DNA of 64,000 nucleotides from Pseudomonadota bacterium (GCA_026388255.1 JAPLKC010000042.1:1-64000), one strand, 5' to 3'; shown: positions 43,030 to 53,403, counted from the first letter of the stretch. Notes: a model not told the origin generated them from the sequence alone. Made by a program: numbers and translations.

Positions 43030-45615
43030 ATGGCGAAGATAAAATTAACAACCCTTACCGATAAGATGAGCGATGATGAAATCCTTGCTAAGCTGAAAAA
43101 CATCGGGGTTAAATTTAACGAGAAAGATAAAGAAGAAGTGCTTCAGGAAAGGAAAGACGATAAAACACCAGTTTCAGGCGAAACGGTTATAGAAAAGAGA
43201 ATCGCATCCTCAATCATCAGGAGAAGAGTTCAACCACCTCCCCCTCTGCCGAAAGAAGCAGCGGTATCTAAAGAAACAATAAAATCTCCGGAGAAAGAAA
43301 CCGCGGCGAATAAAATAATTAAAGAAAAGAGAGAAAAAGCGCGGGTTATTTCTGAAAAGCCAATATTAATGCCACAGGAACCGTTGGAAACTGAAGGGGT
43401 AGCCTTAAAGAAAAAACCATTACCACTATCTGAAGTTCTTATGGTAGAGGTCAAAAAAGAAGAGATTGCAGAGGAGCCCCAGGAAGAAAAGCTAAAGGGC
43501 GATACAGAGGTCATTGCCGAAGAAAAAAAGAAAGAGATTACAAAGGTACTGGAAGAAGCATATAAGCATGACCTTGAAAAGGACGTCACCCTTGGTGACA
43601 AGGAAAAAGAAGAAGAGGAACGGAAAAAGAAAAAATCAGAAAGACTTCTGAAAAAACTTGAAGAACAGGAACTTGAAGAACAGAAACTAAAAAAGAAAAG
43701 TCCCCTTAAGAGAAAGGTGATCATAAAAGAAGAAGACCTGTATGCATTCAGAAGACGGAAAGGAAAGCCTGCGACCTTCAGAAAAGACAGGCAGGAAAGG
43801 GGAACCGAAAGGAAGACGGAAGAGGAAAAACGGCTTGAGATAAAGCCGGCAAAAAAGACTATAAAAATCGGGGATGGAATTCAGGTTGATATACTGGCAA
43901 AAAAACTGGGCGTAAAAGCCCAGGAAGTCATTACAAGGCTGCTATCCCTTGGGGTGATGGCGACGATCAATCAGACTGTGGATTTTGATACTGCATATCT
44001 TATAACAACAGAATTAGGTTTTGAGACGGAAAGGTCCCTTTCAATAGAAGATGAGTTTATAGCAAAAGAAGAAGATGAGAAGGGAAGCGTTGAAAACTTG
44101 AAACCCAGGCCGCCGGTGGTGACTATAATGGGTCATGTCGATCACGGTAAAACCCTACTTCTCGATACAATACGCCACACAAAGGTAGCTGAAGGAGAAG
44201 CAGGCGGCATTACCCAGCATATCGGGGCATATGTTGCTGATGTAAATGGAAAAGAAATTGCTTTTATAGACACCCCGGGGCATGAAGCTTTTACAGCCAT
44301 GAGGGCTCGGGGCGCCAGAGTTACGGATATAGTGATTCTTGTTGTAGCTGCTGATGATGGTGTAATGCCACAGACAATTGAGGCAATGAATCATGCAAAA
44401 GCTGCGAATGTTCCAATAATTGTTGCAATCAACAAAATAGACAAACAGAATGCAAATCCGGATAAAGTGATAAAAGACCTTGCCGAGTTTGGCCTCTTAC
44501 CTGAAGAATGGGGAGGTACAACATTATTCTCAAAGATATCTGCAAAAAAGAAGGAAGGCATACAGGAACTTCTTGAATTGATTGTTCTTCAGGCAGAGAT
44601 GCTCGAATTGAAGGCGAACCCGGATAAAGCAGCAAAAGGCATCATCATCGAGTCAGAACTTGATAAAGGCCATGGCCCTGTTGGAACGGTTATTATCCAG
44701 GAAGGAACCCTGAAAATCCAGGATCCTTTTATTGCAGGAAGCATGTTCGGAAGGGTGCGGGCTATGTTTGACGATAAGGGACGCAGGATACAGAAGGCGC
44801 CTCCTTCCACCCCTGTCCTGGTAGTAGGTTTTCAAGATGTTCCTCATGCCGGTGACAGGTTCATTGTTACCACAGAGGAGGGATATGCAAGGGAACTTTC
44901 AAAATTCAGACAGGAGAAGTTGAAAGAACAGGGGGCGTTGAAGAACTCAAGAACAACTCTGGAAGAGCTTTATACTAAAATGGGTGAATCTGAAAAAACG
45001 GTTTTGAATTTAATAGTCAAAGGTGATGTAAGGGGAACGATAGATGCAATTATTGAAACATTGGATAAAATGTCCAACAAACTTGTGGAGATTCAAATCA
45101 TACACAGTGGCGTTGGTGCGATTACAGAAACGGATATAAACCTTGCCATGGCTTCAGGGGCAATTGTTATAGGATTTAATACAAAACCGGTAGGAAAGGC
45201 TCAATCACTTGCAGAGCATGAGAAAATAGAGATACGGACATACTCCATCATATATGATATGATTGACGACCTGAAAAAGGCTATGGAAGGTATGCTGGCG
45301 CCGAAAATCGTAGAAACAATCATCGGAAAAGCAGAAGTAAGAAAGGTATTCAGTGTTTCAAAGCTTGGTATAATAGCCGGTTGCTATATGGTTGAGGGAA
45401 AGGCGACCAGAAATGCTTTTGTGAAGGTATTGAGAAACAATAGTACCCTGTTCACAGGTAAGCTGGCATCCCTTAAAAGATTCAAAGACGATGCAAAAGA
45501 GGTTTTGACAGGGTATGAATGTGGGATTTCAGTAGAAAATTTCAACGACGTTCAGGAAGGAGATACCCTTGTTCTTTTCATAGAGGAGAAGGAAAAACAG
45601 ACTCTTGATGGTTAA
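43030..45615 (+). CDS. infB: Translation initiation factor IF-2
   Basis: An 861-residue GTPase that places initiator tRNA on the 30S subunit. A very charged, lysine/glutamate-rich N-terminal region (about 80-260) precedes the IF2_N helix domain and the G domain with G1 GHVDHGKT, G3 DTPGHE, G4 NKID and G5 SAK. ATG 43030 is used because the IF2_N-like start MAKIKLTTL is reached there; a GTG at 42991 falls within the hairpin. No ylxR gene sits between nusA and infB. Confidence 0.97.
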   Translation: MAKIKLTTLTDKMSDDEILAKLKNIGVKFNEKDKEEVLQERKDDKTPVSGETVIEKRIASSIIRRRVQPPPPLPKEAAVSKETIKSPEKETAANKIIKEKREKARVISEKPILMPQEPLETEGVALKKKPLPLSEVLMVEVKKEEIAEEPQEEKLKGDTEVIAEEKKKEITKVLEEAYKHDLEKDVTLGDKEKEEEERKKKKSERLLKKLEEQELEEQKLKKKSPLKRKVIIKEEDLYAFRRRKGKPATFRKDRQERGTERKTEEEKRLEIKPAKKTIKIGDGIQVDILAKKLGVKAQEVITRLLSLGVMATINQTVDFDTAYLITTELGFETERSLSIEDEFIAKEEDEKGSVENLKPRPPVVTIMGHVDHGKTLLLDTIRHTKVAEGEAGGITQHIGAYVADVNGKEIAFIDTPGHEAFTAMRARGARVTDIVILVVAADDGVMPQTIEAMNHAKAANVPIIVAINKIDKQNANPDKVIKDLAEFGLLPEEWGGTTLFSKISAKKKEGIQELLELIVLQAEMLELKANPDKAAKGIIIESELDKGHGPVGTVIIQEGTLKIQDPFIAGSMFGRVRAMFDDKGRRIQKAPPSTPVLVVGFQDVPHAGDRFIVTTEEGYARELSKFRQEKLKEQGALKNSRTTLEELYTKMGESEKTVLNLIVKGDVRGTIDAIIETLDKMSNKLVEIQIIHSGVGAITETDINLAMASGAIVIGFNTKPVGKAQSLAEHEKIEIRTYSIIYDMIDDLKKAMEGMLAPKIVETIIGKAEVRKVFSVSKLGIIAGCYMVEGKATRNAFVKVLRNNSTLFTGKLASLKRFKDDAKEVLTGYECGISVENFNDVQEGDTLVLFIEEKEKQTLDG

Positions 45616-45620
45616 AAAAA

Positions 45621-45920
45621 ATGGTAGTCGGTGTTTCAAGCATAGAGATCTTTTTACCGGAAAATCATTCATTAAAAGACAAAAGGCATGCGGTAAAAAG
45701 GATAGTGGAAAAAACAAGGGCAAGGTTTAACATATCTATTATGGAAATAGAGCAGACAAACCTTTGGCAAAGGGTAAAGATAGGATTTTCAATAGTCGGA
45801 GTAAAAAAAGACCATGTAAACCAGGCTATCGATAATGTTTATGCATATATAGAGTCTTTATATATCGGCAAAATAATAGACACACGGACTGAAATAATAG
45901 TAATAGGCAATGAGATATAG
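45621..45920 (+). CDS. DUF503 (YlxP-like) protein
   Basis: A 99-residue DUF503 protein, commonly found between infB and rbfA. Signs are VGVSSIEIFLPENHSLKDKR at the start and the WQRVKIGFSIVGVKKDHVNQ stretch. In Bacillus relatives it is a ribosome-associated protein; no enzyme activity is known. It overlaps rbfA by 11 bases. Confidence 0.9.
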   Translation: MVVGVSSIEIFLPENHSLKDKRHAVKRIVEKTRARFNISIMEIEQTNLWQRVKIGFSIVGVKKDHVNQAIDNVYAYIESLYIGKIIDTRTEIIVIGNEI

Positions 45921-46260
45921 ACGGCTTAAACTTCAGGACCTCCTTCGCGAGGAAATTTCTTTGATGATCCAGAGAGACATAAAAGATCCGGGATTAGGCT
46001 TTATAACCATTCTCGATGTGAACATAACTGAAGACCTCAGATATGCAAAGGTACTGTGCTCAATATACGGAAGCGATGAGGAAAAAAAGAAAACAATACA
46101 AGCGCTGAAAAGAGCCAAGGGGTATATGAAAGTCCTCCTGGGAGAGAGATTGAAACTGCGGTATACACCGGATATCAGCTTTGTTATTGATGATTCCTAT
46201 GAGAAGATTGCCAGGATAGAAGAAATCATAAAAAAGGAAGCTCATGATCGAGGAAATTAG
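45910..46260 (+). CDS. rbfA: Ribosome-binding factor A
   Basis: A 116-residue KH-fold protein for 30S maturation and cold adaptation. Hallmarks are RRLKLQDLLREEISLMIQRD, DPGLGFITILDVNITEDLRY and RYTPDISFVIDDSYE near the C-terminus. It overlaps the DUF503 gene upstream and nrnA downstream (17 bases). Confidence 0.95.
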   Translation: MRYRRLKLQDLLREEISLMIQRDIKDPGLGFITILDVNITEDLRYAKVLCSIYGSDEEKKKTIQALKRAKGYMKVLLGERLKLRYTPDISFVIDDSYEKIARIEEIIKKEAHDRGN

Positions 46261-47197
46261 GCAACTTATAGATAAAGGGAATAAATTCCTCATAACCACC
46301 CACATGGATCCTGATGGCGATGCCCTGGGCTCGTCATTCTCAATGTATTATGCCTTGGAAGCGCTTGGTAAAAAAGCAACTGTTTTTTTAAAAGATCCGG
46401 TACCCTACATGTATAGGTTCTTACCAAAACCGCTGCAGATGACCCATGAGTTTCCCGTTGATCAATATGATGCAATTTTTGTCCTTGATTGTGGAAACCT
46501 TTACAGGGTAGGAGACGGGTTTGAAAGGTTGAAAGGTATGGGCGCTTTCATAAATATTGACCACCACAGAACAAGCGAGGCCTTCGGCGTTGTTAACCTG
46601 ATAGATGAGCACGCTTCATCCACGGCTGAAATACTCTACGGGCTCTTTCGCGCACTAAAGATACCGATAACGTTTGATATGGCAATAAACATCTATACTG
46701 CAATCTTTACCGATACAGGTTCTTTCAGATATGACAATACGGGTTCCAGCGCATTCCTCATCTGCGAGGAAATGACAAGGCTTGGCGTAAAGCCTGCTTA
46801 TGTGTCCCAAATGGTTCACGAAAATCACCCGAAAGAAAGATTTTGGCTGCTTGGTCTGGTCTTTTCGACAATGGAAACATACTATCAGGACAAGGTGGCA
46901 ATTGCATGCGTAACAGAGGAGATGTTTAAAAAAACTAACACTGATAAGGATTATTCCGATGGTTTTGTAGAATATTTTAGGGAAATCAGGGGTGTTGAAG
47001 CGGCAATCCTCATAAGGGAGATTAATAAACAAAGATACAAGATCAGTATGAGGTCAAAAGGGTTTGTAGATGTTGCTGCCATCTGTGGATTCTTCGGCGG
47101 CGGTGGCCATAAAAATGCAGCAGGTTGCACAATGGATGGAACACTTGAAGAAGTAAAAAATAAACTTAATGAATGTTTCCTTAAGGAATTTATATGA
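46244..47197 (+). CDS. nrnA: DHH phosphoesterase NrnA (nanoRNase/pAp phosphatase)
   Basis: A 317-residue bifunctional enzyme that degrades nanoRNAs and 3'-phosphoadenosine-5'-phosphate. The DHH motifs are THMDPDGDALGSS, VLDCGN, DHHRTSEAFG and the DHHA1 signature FGGGGHKNAAG, with metal-binding Asp and His throughout. Length is typical. It overlaps rbfA and truB, in line with co-translation. Confidence 0.93.
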   Translation: MIEEIRQLIDKGNKFLITTHMDPDGDALGSSFSMYYALEALGKKATVFLKDPVPYMYRFLPKPLQMTHEFPVDQYDAIFVLDCGNLYRVGDGFERLKGMGAFINIDHHRTSEAFGVVNLIDEHASSTAEILYGLFRALKIPITFDMAINIYTAIFTDTGSFRYDNTGSSAFLICEEMTRLGVKPAYVSQMVHENHPKERFWLLGLVFSTMETYYQDKVAIACVTEEMFKKTNTDKDYSDGFVEYFREIRGVEAAILIREINKQRYKISMRSKGFVDVAAICGFFGGGGHKNAAGCTMDGTLEEVKNKLNECFLKEFI

Positions 47198-48078
47198 ATG
47201 GTTTTTTAATTGTCAATAAAGGTGCGGGCATGTCTTCATACGATGTCATTAGAAGATTGAAAAAACTGAGCCCTTTCCAAAAAATCGGATATATCGGGAC
47301 GCTTGACAGAAACGCTACAGGAGTTTTGCCTGTTGCAATTAACGAAGGGGTAAAGCTGATACCTTTTTTTGAAAATGAAATTAAAGCCTACAGGGCAAAA
47401 ATACTTCTGGGGGTCACAACAGACACCTTTGATATTGAAGGCAGGGTGCTTACAACTGTAACCCCTGATAAATTTGAGAAAGAAACTATAGAAGCCCTGC
47501 TGGGCCGGTTTAAGGGTAAAATTACACAGCAGGTCCCTATTTACTCTTCCAAGAAAATCCATAGAAAACCCATGTATAAACTGGCGCGCAAAGGGATAGC
47601 CATAGATCCACACCAAAAAGAAGTTGAGATCTTCAGCATAGAACTCCTTGATTATTCACATCCCCATATAGATATAGAAGTTGTATGCTCCAAGGGGACA
47701 TATATAAGGGCGCTTGCAAACGATCTTGGGGGCATGCTTGGCTGTGGCGCAACCCTGTTTTCTTTAAAAAGGACCCAACATGGCGAATTTACCCAGGAGA
47801 TGAGCACAGATATAGAGACTTTCAATAGTAAGGATGATATATTAAACTCTTTAATATCACTGGAAAATGTTTTAAAATCTTTTAATGGGATTTTGGTGTT
47901 GGAGGCCATAGAAAGGTTCATGAAAAACGGGATGCCCATTCCACTACTCGGCAATTCCAGGGGATGGAAGGATGGCGAAACAACGAAACTACTCAATAAT
48001 AAAGGTACCCTCATAGGAATCGGTATGACAGATCTGGCTTCGAAGACGATAAAAATCAAAAGGTTGATAAACAATTAA
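47194..48078 (+). CDS. truB: tRNA pseudouridine-55 synthase TruB
   Basis: A 294-residue pseudouridine synthase for U55 in the T-loop. The catalytic Asp38 lies in [12 protein letters not shown]. The usual sequence is GTLDPxATGVLP, and the usual GHTG before it is GYIG, so the loop deviates at three places while retaining the aspartate. Other motifs are [16 protein letters not shown] and [15 protein letters not shown] short PUA-like C-terminus is present. Overlaps nrnA by four bases. Confidence 0.93.
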   Translation: MNGFLIVNKGAGMSSYDVIRRLKKLSPFQKIGYIGTLDRNATGVLPVAINEGVKLIPFFENEIKAYRAKILLGVTTDTFDIEGRVLTTVTPDKFEKETIEALLGRFKGKITQQVPIYSSKKIHRKPMYKLARKGIAIDPHQKEVEIFSIELLDYSHPHIDIEVVCSKGTYIRALANDLGGMLGCGATLFSLKRTQHGEFTQEMSTDIETFNSKDDILNSLISLENVLKSFNGILVLEAIERFMKNGMPIPLLGNSRGWKDGETTKLLNNKGTLIGIGMTDLASKTIKIKRLINN

Positions 48079-48089
48079 GGAGGCGTTAC

Positions 48090-48359
48090 ATGGCACTAAG
48101 AACTGTAGAAAAAAAGACGATTATAGAAGGATTTAAAATCCATGAAAAAGACACCGGTTCTCCTGAAGTTCAAATTGCGCTTCTCACGGAAAGGATTAAA
48201 TCCCTGACCGAACACTTTAAGAAGTTTTCTAAAGATCATAATTCACGGAGAGGACTACTTATCATTGTTGGAAGTAGAAGGAAGCTGCTCAGTTATCTGA
48301 AACAGAAAAACATGGACAGATACAAAAAGGTCATCGAGAGACTTGGACTAAGAAAATAA
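48090..48359 (+). CDS. rpsO: 30S ribosomal protein S15
   Basis: An 89-residue ribosomal protein that binds 16S rRNA. Family signature: [19 protein letters not shown] and [19 protein letters not shown], then [21 protein letters not shown] site precedes the ATG. The classic rpsO-pnp order follows, where S15 often autoregulates through its leader; the leader here is short. Confidence 0.97.
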   Translation: MALRTVEKKTIIEGFKIHEKDTGSPEVQIALLTERIKSLTEHFKKFSKDHNSRRGLLIIVGSRRKLLSYLKQKNMDRYKKVIERLGLRK

Positions 48360-48381
48360 AATAAAAAAAGGAAGATATTAC

Positions 48382-50475
48382 ATGGAAGAACACATTACAA
48401 TTGATTATGCAGGCAGACCACTGACAATAAGCACAGGCGGTGTTGCAAAACAGGCAGATGGCAGCGTATTGGTTCAATACGGCGACACTGTAATGCTCGT
48501 TACAGCAGTTGCAGATAAAAGGCCTATTGACAGGGATTTTCTCCCCCTCACGGTAAATTACCAGGAGATGTCTTATGCTGCCGGAAGGATTCCCGGTGGT
48601 TTCTTGAGAAGAGAAGGGAGAACAACGGATAAAACAACACTTACATCCCGCCTTATAGACAGGGCGCTACGGCCGTTATTCCCAAAAAGTTTCAGGAATG
48701 AGACACAGATAATAGCCAACGTACTTTCGGTTGACCAGGAAAACGATCCTGTAATACTCGGTATCATCGGCGCTTCCTGCGCCCTTACTATTTCACAGAT
48801 ACCATTTGCCGGCCCCATAGCCGGCGTAAAAATAGGTAGAAAAGATGGATCCTTTATCATAAATCCTTCTAATGCTGATCTGGAAGAAAGCGATATTGAT
48901 ATAATAGTAGCGGGTACAAAAGAAGCGATACTTATGGTTGAAGGTGCAGCAGAATTTGCACCCAGCAGCGACCTGATTGAGGCAATTCATTTCGGTCACC
49001 AAAGCCTGTTACCGTTGATAGAATGTCAGGAAAAGTTAAGGGAGTTATGCGGGAAGGAAAAGTGGGTTGTTCGGGAAATGGAAATTCCCTATGGACTGAA
49101 AGATGAAATAAAAGGAAAAATCGAGCAAGACCTGCTGGAAGCCTTTGCTATAAGGAGTAAGCTTGATAGATACGGCAGGCAGGATGAGATACGTGATAAA
49201 CTGGTAAAAGAGTATGAGGGTACGGAAGCAAGTATCCTGAACAAGATATTTGAAGACATAACAAGGGATATCCTGCGGCAGCAACTCCTTGCAACCAGGA
49301 AAAGAATAGACGGGAGATCGCCTGACGAAGTAAGGAATATTACCTGCAAAACCGGTGTGCTTCCAAGGACACATGGCTCAGCCATTTTCACAAGGGGAGA
49401 GACCCAGGCGCTTGCAATAACGACCCTTGGAACCTCTAGTGACGAACAGAAAGTTGAATCCCTCCAGGAAGGGGAATTATACAAAACCTTCATGCTGCAC
49501 TATAACTTCCCGCCCTTTTCAGTGGGCGAAGTAGGCATGCTCAGGGCGCCGTCGAGACGTGAGATAGGCCACGGCAACCTTGCCTTAAGGGCCCTTACTC
49601 CAATGCTGCCCACGAAAGATGATTTTCCTTACACGATAAGGATAGTATCGGAAATCCTCGAATCTAACGGTTCATCATCTATGGCAACCGTCTGCGCCGG
49701 GTGTTTGTCGCTTATGGACGCAGGGGCGCCGATAAAAGAACCTGTAGCAGGTATTGCAATGGGTCTTGTAAAAGAAGGCGAAGTGGAAATAGTCCTCACC
49801 GATATACTGGGCGATGAAGACCATCTTGGTGATATGGATTTCAAGGTCGCAGGGTCAAAAAGAGGCATTACCGCCATCCAGATGGACATAAAGATAAAAG
49901 GGATAACCAAAGAAATTATGTCAAAGGCGGTCACCCAGGCCCAGGAAGGTATAGAAAAGATACTCGGCATAATGGCCGAAACATTGCCGGGCCCAAGGGA
50001 ATCGCTATCCCCGTACGCACCGAGGATGTTTACCATCAGAATAAATACCGACAAGATACGGGATGTTATAGGTCCCGGCGGAAAAATGATAAGGAGTATC
50101 GTAGAGCAGACAGGCGTGAAAATAGATATAGAAGATTCAGGCATTGTTACGATTGCATCGCCCGATGAAGATTCTGCAGCCAAGGCAATAGAAATAATCA
50201 GAAAACTGACCAAAGAAGTTGAAATAGGCGAGACATACTTCGGTAAGGTTGTAAAGGTCTTAGATGCAGGTGTTATTGTCGAATTAGCGCCCGGAGTGGA
50301 TGGTTTTGTCCATATCAGCCAGCTTGCCGACGGCTACATAAAAAAGACATCGGATGTTGTCAGAGAGGGCGACGAGTTTATGGTGAAAGTCATAGCTGTT
50401 GAACCTAACGGCAGAATCAAGCTGTCACGGAAGGCATTACTGAATGAAGAGAAGGGCTGGCAAAAGGATGCATGA
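48382..50475 (+). CDS. pnp: Polyribonucleotide nucleotidyltransferase
   Basis: A 697-residue phosphorolytic 3'-5' exoribonuclease and core of the RNA degradosome. Two RNase PH-like domains (residues 10-220 and 310-540; GGFLRREGRTTDKTTLTSRL, and DILGDEDHLGDMDFKVAGSK in the active half), a KH domain with IGPGGKMIRSI and a C-terminal S1 domain (YFGKVVKVLDAGVIVELAPG). Follows rpsO by 22 bases. Confidence 0.98.
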   Translation: MEEHITIDYAGRPLTISTGGVAKQADGSVLVQYGDTVMLVTAVADKRPIDRDFLPLTVNYQEMSYAAGRIPGGFLRREGRTTDKTTLTSRLIDRALRPLFPKSFRNETQIIANVLSVDQENDPVILGIIGASCALTISQIPFAGPIAGVKIGRKDGSFIINPSNADLEESDIDIIVAGTKEAILMVEGAAEFAPSSDLIEAIHFGHQSLLPLIECQEKLRELCGKEKWVVREMEIPYGLKDEIKGKIEQDLLEAFAIRSKLDRYGRQDEIRDKLVKEYEGTEASILNKIFEDITRDILRQQLLATRKRIDGRSPDEVRNITCKTGVLPRTHGSAIFTRGETQALAITTLGTSSDEQKVESLQEGELYKTFMLHYNFPPFSVGEVGMLRAPSRREIGHGNLALRALTPMLPTKDDFPYTIRIVSEILESNGSSSMATVCAGCLSLMDAGAPIKEPVAGIAMGLVKEGEVEIVLTDILGDEDHLGDMDFKVAGSKRGITAIQMDIKIKGITKEIMSKAVTQAQEGIEKILGIMAETLPGPRESLSPYAPRMFTIRINTDKIRDVIGPGGKMIRSIVEQTGVKIDIEDSGIVTIASPDEDSAAKAIEIIRKLTKEVEIGETYFGKVVKVLDAGVIVELAPGVDGFVHISQLADGYIKKTSDVVREGDEFMVKVIAVEPNGRIKLSRKALLNEEKGWQKDA

Positions 50476-50490
50476 TAGCTTCCCAATAGA

Positions 50491-50603
50491 ATTCAGGAGT
50501 CAGAATTAAGAATCTTGAATAAAAGATTCAGAATTCTTTCTGATTCCTGACCGCCAATCCTTGAATCCTGGATTCTATCTGATGTATTCTGAATCCTATG
50601 TCA
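50491..50603. repeat. Sixteen seven-base units between pnp and the M16 gene
   Basis: ATTCAGG, AGTCAGA, ATTAAGA, ATCTTGA, ATAAAAG, ATTCAGA, ATTCTTT, one C, then TGATTCC, TGACCGC, CAATCCT, TGAATCC, TGGATTC, TATCTGA, TGTATTC, TGAATCC, TATGTCA. The second half is roughly the reverse complement of the first, so the RNA can fold into a long imperfect hairpin. It fills the whole gap. Confidence 0.85.
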
Positions 50604-50624
50604 TATATAAGGACAATAAAATAA

Positions 50625-51893
50625 ATGTATAGAAAAACATCCTTACCAAACGGTATCACCATAGTAACCGAGTCTATTCCATATTTTCCAACCGTATCCA
50701 TGGGGCTATGGCTAAAAACAGGGGGAAGGCACGAAAATGAGTTAAACAACGGTATTTCCCATTTTATAGAGCACATGCTTTTTAAAGGGACGTCAAAACG
50801 CACTGCCTTTGATATAGCAAAGGATATGGATGCTGTCGGAGGAACAATAAATGCATTCACCGGAAAAGAATATACCTGCTTCTATGCACGGACGCTGAGA
50901 AAAGATATGGACCTTGCCTTTGATGTATTATCCGATATGCATAAACATTCGCTTTTTAAAGATGACGACATCGAAAAAGAAAAATATGTAATCATGCAGG
51001 AAGTAAAGATGATCGAGGATAACCCGGAAGAATATATATACGATATGTTCAATGCATCTTACTTTAAGGGACATCCTCTCGGATTGCCGATCCTCGGCAA
51101 AGAGGTGAACATAGAGCACTTTACAAGGGATGCGCTCGTAGAACATCTTGCAACTTATTATTCACCGGACAACCTGATTATAACCGCAACCGGTAGAATT
51201 AACCATGATATGTTTGTGGAAAAAGTAGGAAAGTTTTTTTGTGATGTAAAAAAACAGGACATTCAGAAGACGCCTATAATTGAACCGGTCCCCTATAAAA
51301 ATATGAATATTTACGAAAGGGACCTTGAACATATGTATCTCTGCATCGGAACAAAAGGTGTAAGCCAGGTTGACAAGCGGAGATATGCTCTTTATGTGCT
51401 GAACGCTATTATGGGTGGAAGCATGAGCTCGCATCTTTTCCAGGAGGTGAGAGAGAAAAGGGGACTTGTCTATAACATTTATTCTTACGTTAATTGCTAC
51501 CATGATACTGGCACATTCGGCATATCCACCTCAACGTCACAGGAGTCAATGAAAGAAGTGATAACCCTTGTAAAAGAAGAAATAGAAAGGATACGGGACA
51601 ACGGTATCACTGAAAGCGAGCTTGCCTTCTCAAAGGAACACATCAAAGGGAATCTCTTTATATCGCTGGAAAGCTCTGAAGCAAGAATGGGGAGACTCGC
51701 AAAAAACGAGATTTATTTCGGTGAATACATACCCCTGAAGGAGACTATCCGGGAGATAGACAGTATTAAAAAATCCGAGGTAGACAGTATAGGAAGGGAA
51801 ATTTTTGAGGATCCACAAAATATACCCCTTACAATACTTGGCAGAATAAAAAAAGCAGATGAAAACAATGTTAAAGCGATATGGAAGAACTGA
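50625..51893 (+). CDS. M16-family zinc peptidase
   Basis: A 422-residue peptidase of the pitrilysin/processing-peptidase family. The inverted zinc motif [11 protein letters not shown] (His-x-x-Glu-His) is at about residues 46-56, with the distal glutamate in the [19 protein letters not shown] stretch. The C-terminal domain has the [20 protein letters not shown] block. Such genes sit between pnp and dut in many bacteria; the substrate is unknown. Its start is 22 bases past the seven-base array and its end overlaps dut. Confidence 0.93.
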   Translation: MYRKTSLPNGITIVTESIPYFPTVSMGLWLKTGGRHENELNNGISHFIEHMLFKGTSKRTAFDIAKDMDAVGGTINAFTGKEYTCFYARTLRKDMDLAFDVLSDMHKHSLFKDDDIEKEKYVIMQEVKMIEDNPEEYIYDMFNASYFKGHPLGLPILGKEVNIEHFTRDALVEHLATYYSPDNLIITATGRINHDMFVEKVGKFFCDVKKQDIQKTPIIEPVPYKNMNIYERDLEHMYLCIGTKGVSQVDKRRYALYVLNAIMGGSMSSHLFQEVREKRGLVYNIYSYVNCYHDTGTFGISTSTSQESMKEVITLVKEEIERIRDNGITESELAFSKEHIKGNLFISLESSEARMGRLAKNEIYFGEYIPLKETIREIDSIKKSEVDSIGREIFEDPQNIPLTILGRIKKADENNVKAIWKN

Positions 51894-52381
51894 AAGTTTT
51901 AATCACAGCTAAAGAAGGCGCCATGCTTCCGGAATATGCCACAGATGCTTCGTCCGGTATGGACCTGCTGGCTTTTATAGATGAGTCTATAGCTTTAAAG
52001 CCATTTGAGAGGATACTTGTCCCAACGGGTGTATATATAAGTATCCCCGAAGGGTACGAAGCAGAGATCAGGCCGCGAAGCGGTCTTGCACACAAATTCG
52101 GCATTACAATCCTTAACACACCGGGCACCATAGACAGTGATTACAGGGGCGAGATAAAGATCTTGCTGATAAATCTCAGCAAAGAATCTTTTACTATCCA
52201 AAAAGGGGACAGGATTGCCCAGATGGTCTTTAAGCATGTCATTAAGGCAAGTTGGGTAGCAGTTGAAAAGCTGCCCGAGACACCAAGGGGAGAAGGGGGA
52301 TTCGGCTCTACAGGTATCAATTTTACTGAAAATTTACAAATTACATTTGCCTACCCGGATACCGGAAGTTCACAAAAGTGA
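51881..52381 (+). CDS. dut: dUTP diphosphatase
   Basis: A 166-residue trimeric dUTPase that keeps uracil out of DNA. The five motifs are visible: [27 protein letters not shown] (with the catalytic Asp), [10 protein letters not shown], and [10 protein letters not shown]. About 20 extra residues after the last motif ([19 protein letters not shown]) are unusual and may come from read-through into repeat-like DNA next to the xer gene. Overlaps the M16 gene by 13 bases. Confidence 0.95.
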   Translation: MEELKVLITAKEGAMLPEYATDASSGMDLLAFIDESIALKPFERILVPTGVYISIPEGYEAEIRPRSGLAHKFGITILNTPGTIDSDYRGEIKILLINLSKESFTIQKGDRIAQMVFKHVIKASWVAVEKLPETPRGEGGFGSTGINFTENLQITFAYPDTGSSQK

Positions 52382-52395
52382 ATTATACCTGTTCA

Positions 52396-52441
52396 GAGAC
52401 CAGGGTCAAATCTTTATCTATTGACAATATGTCATGACCCC
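52396..52441. repeat. GGGTCAAATCTTTA element, intergenic copy
   Basis: From GAGACCAGGGTCAAATCTTT to ATGACCCC, with the same middle (TCTATTGACAATATGTCA) as the copy inside the xer gene at 52615-52673, differing mainly by a missing right arm. It lies between dut and xer. Confidence 0.8.
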
Positions 52442-52455
52442 ATTAAAGAGTTATT

Positions 52456-53403
52456 ATGAACCTATATGCCTTCCTTGACAGCTATATAAGTTACTTAACA
52501 GCCGAGAGAGGCGCATCGCTTCATACTATAGACGCATATAACAGGGATATTATGGGGTTCATCAAATACCTCGAGCAAGGAACTGATGAGACCAAATCTT
52601 TATCAGAGACAGAAGAGACCGGGGTCAAATCTTTATCTATTGAAAATATGTCAAAGAGTAAAGATTTGACCCCTTGTACATTAACCCCTGATATCGTTGA
52701 GGCATACATGGGCAATCTAAGAGACAGAGGGAAAAAAGCGAGAAGTATCGTAAGGGCGGTTTCAGCTCTCAGAGGTTTTTTTAATTTTCTTCTGGCTGAT
52801 GGCAACATTGCACATAATCCCCTTGAAGAATTAGAGACTCCGAAATTTAGAATGCCCATTCCCGACGTGCTAAGCGAAGAGGAAATGCTTACTCTACTCC
52901 AGATGCCGAGCGAATCAAGGACATCTGTTCGGGACCGGACAATGATTGAGCTGCTATATGCTACAGGCTTACGGGTATCAGAGCTTATCCAATTGAAAAA
53001 GAGCGATATCAACCTTGAAGGCGGTTTCCTTATTGCCTCCGGGAAAAGGTCAAAAGAAAGGGTTGTGCCGCTCGGTGAGTTTTCCAGACAGGCGATAAAG
53101 CAGTACATTGAAAAAGAAAAACCGAAAGGCATATTCCTCTTTCCAAACAAACAGGGTGAAAAGCTTACAAGGCAGACAGTATGGAAGTTTATCAGAAAAT
53201 ATGGCAACAAAATGGAAAAAACCCATATTTCTCCTCACACCATACGGCATACCTTTGCAACGCATCTTCTTGAAGGCGGAGCAGATTTACGCTCTGTGCA
53301 GATATTGCTCGGACACGAAGATATCTCAACGACCCAGATTTATACCCATGTTGACAGAAAAAGGTTGAAGGAAGTTCATAAAAAATACCACCCGAGGGGA
53401 TAA
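52456..53403 (+). CDS. Tyrosine recombinase of the XerC/XerD type
   Basis: A 315-residue recombinase for chromosome-dimer resolution. The catalytic set is Arg in ATGLRVSELI, Lys in SGKRSKERVVPL, His-x-x-Arg in SPHTIRHTFATHLLEGG, His in LLGHEDISTTQIY and the nucleophilic Tyr in IYTHVD. The N-terminal SAM-like core-binding half is split by about 38 residues (38-75) encoded by a repeat element, which the family does not have. The reading frame stays open, so a longer but probably functional protein is made, unless the insert blocks DNA clamping. Confidence 0.93.
   Translation: MNLYAFLDSYISYLTAERGASLHTIDAYNRDIMGFIKYLEQGTDETKSLSETEETGVKSLSIENMSKSKDLTPCTLTPDIVEAYMGNLRDRGKKARSIVRAVSALRGFFNFLLADGNIAHNPLEELETPKFRMPIPDVLSEEEMLTLLQMPSESRTSVRDRTMIELLYATGLRVSELIQLKKSDINLEGGFLIASGKRSKERVVPLGEFSRQAIKQYIEKEKPKGIFLFPNKQGEKLTRQTVWKFIRKYGNKMEKTHISPHTIRHTFATHLLEGGADLRSVQILLGHEDISTTQIYTHVDRKRLKEVHKKYHPRG
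52615..52673. repeat. GGGGTCAAATCTTTA element inside the xer gene
   Basis: GGGGTCAAATCTTTA at 52621-52635 and its exact complement TAAAGATTTGACCCC at 52659-52673, a 15-base perfect inverted repeat around 23 bases. The preceding 52588-52615 contains a fragment (GAGACCAAATCTTTATCAGA) of the same element, so the insert is a nested or partial tandem copy. Confidence 0.9.

Noticed and set aside
43230-43724. Serine/phenylalanine-rich antisense frame in infB
   Set aside because: Mirror image of the lysine/glutamate-rich IF-2 N-terminal region, a usual artefact.
52396-52673. dif site next to the xer gene
   Set aside because: The inverted repeat does not resemble the 28-bp dif arrangement of two 11-bp arms with a 6-bp centre, and lies inside the coding sequence.
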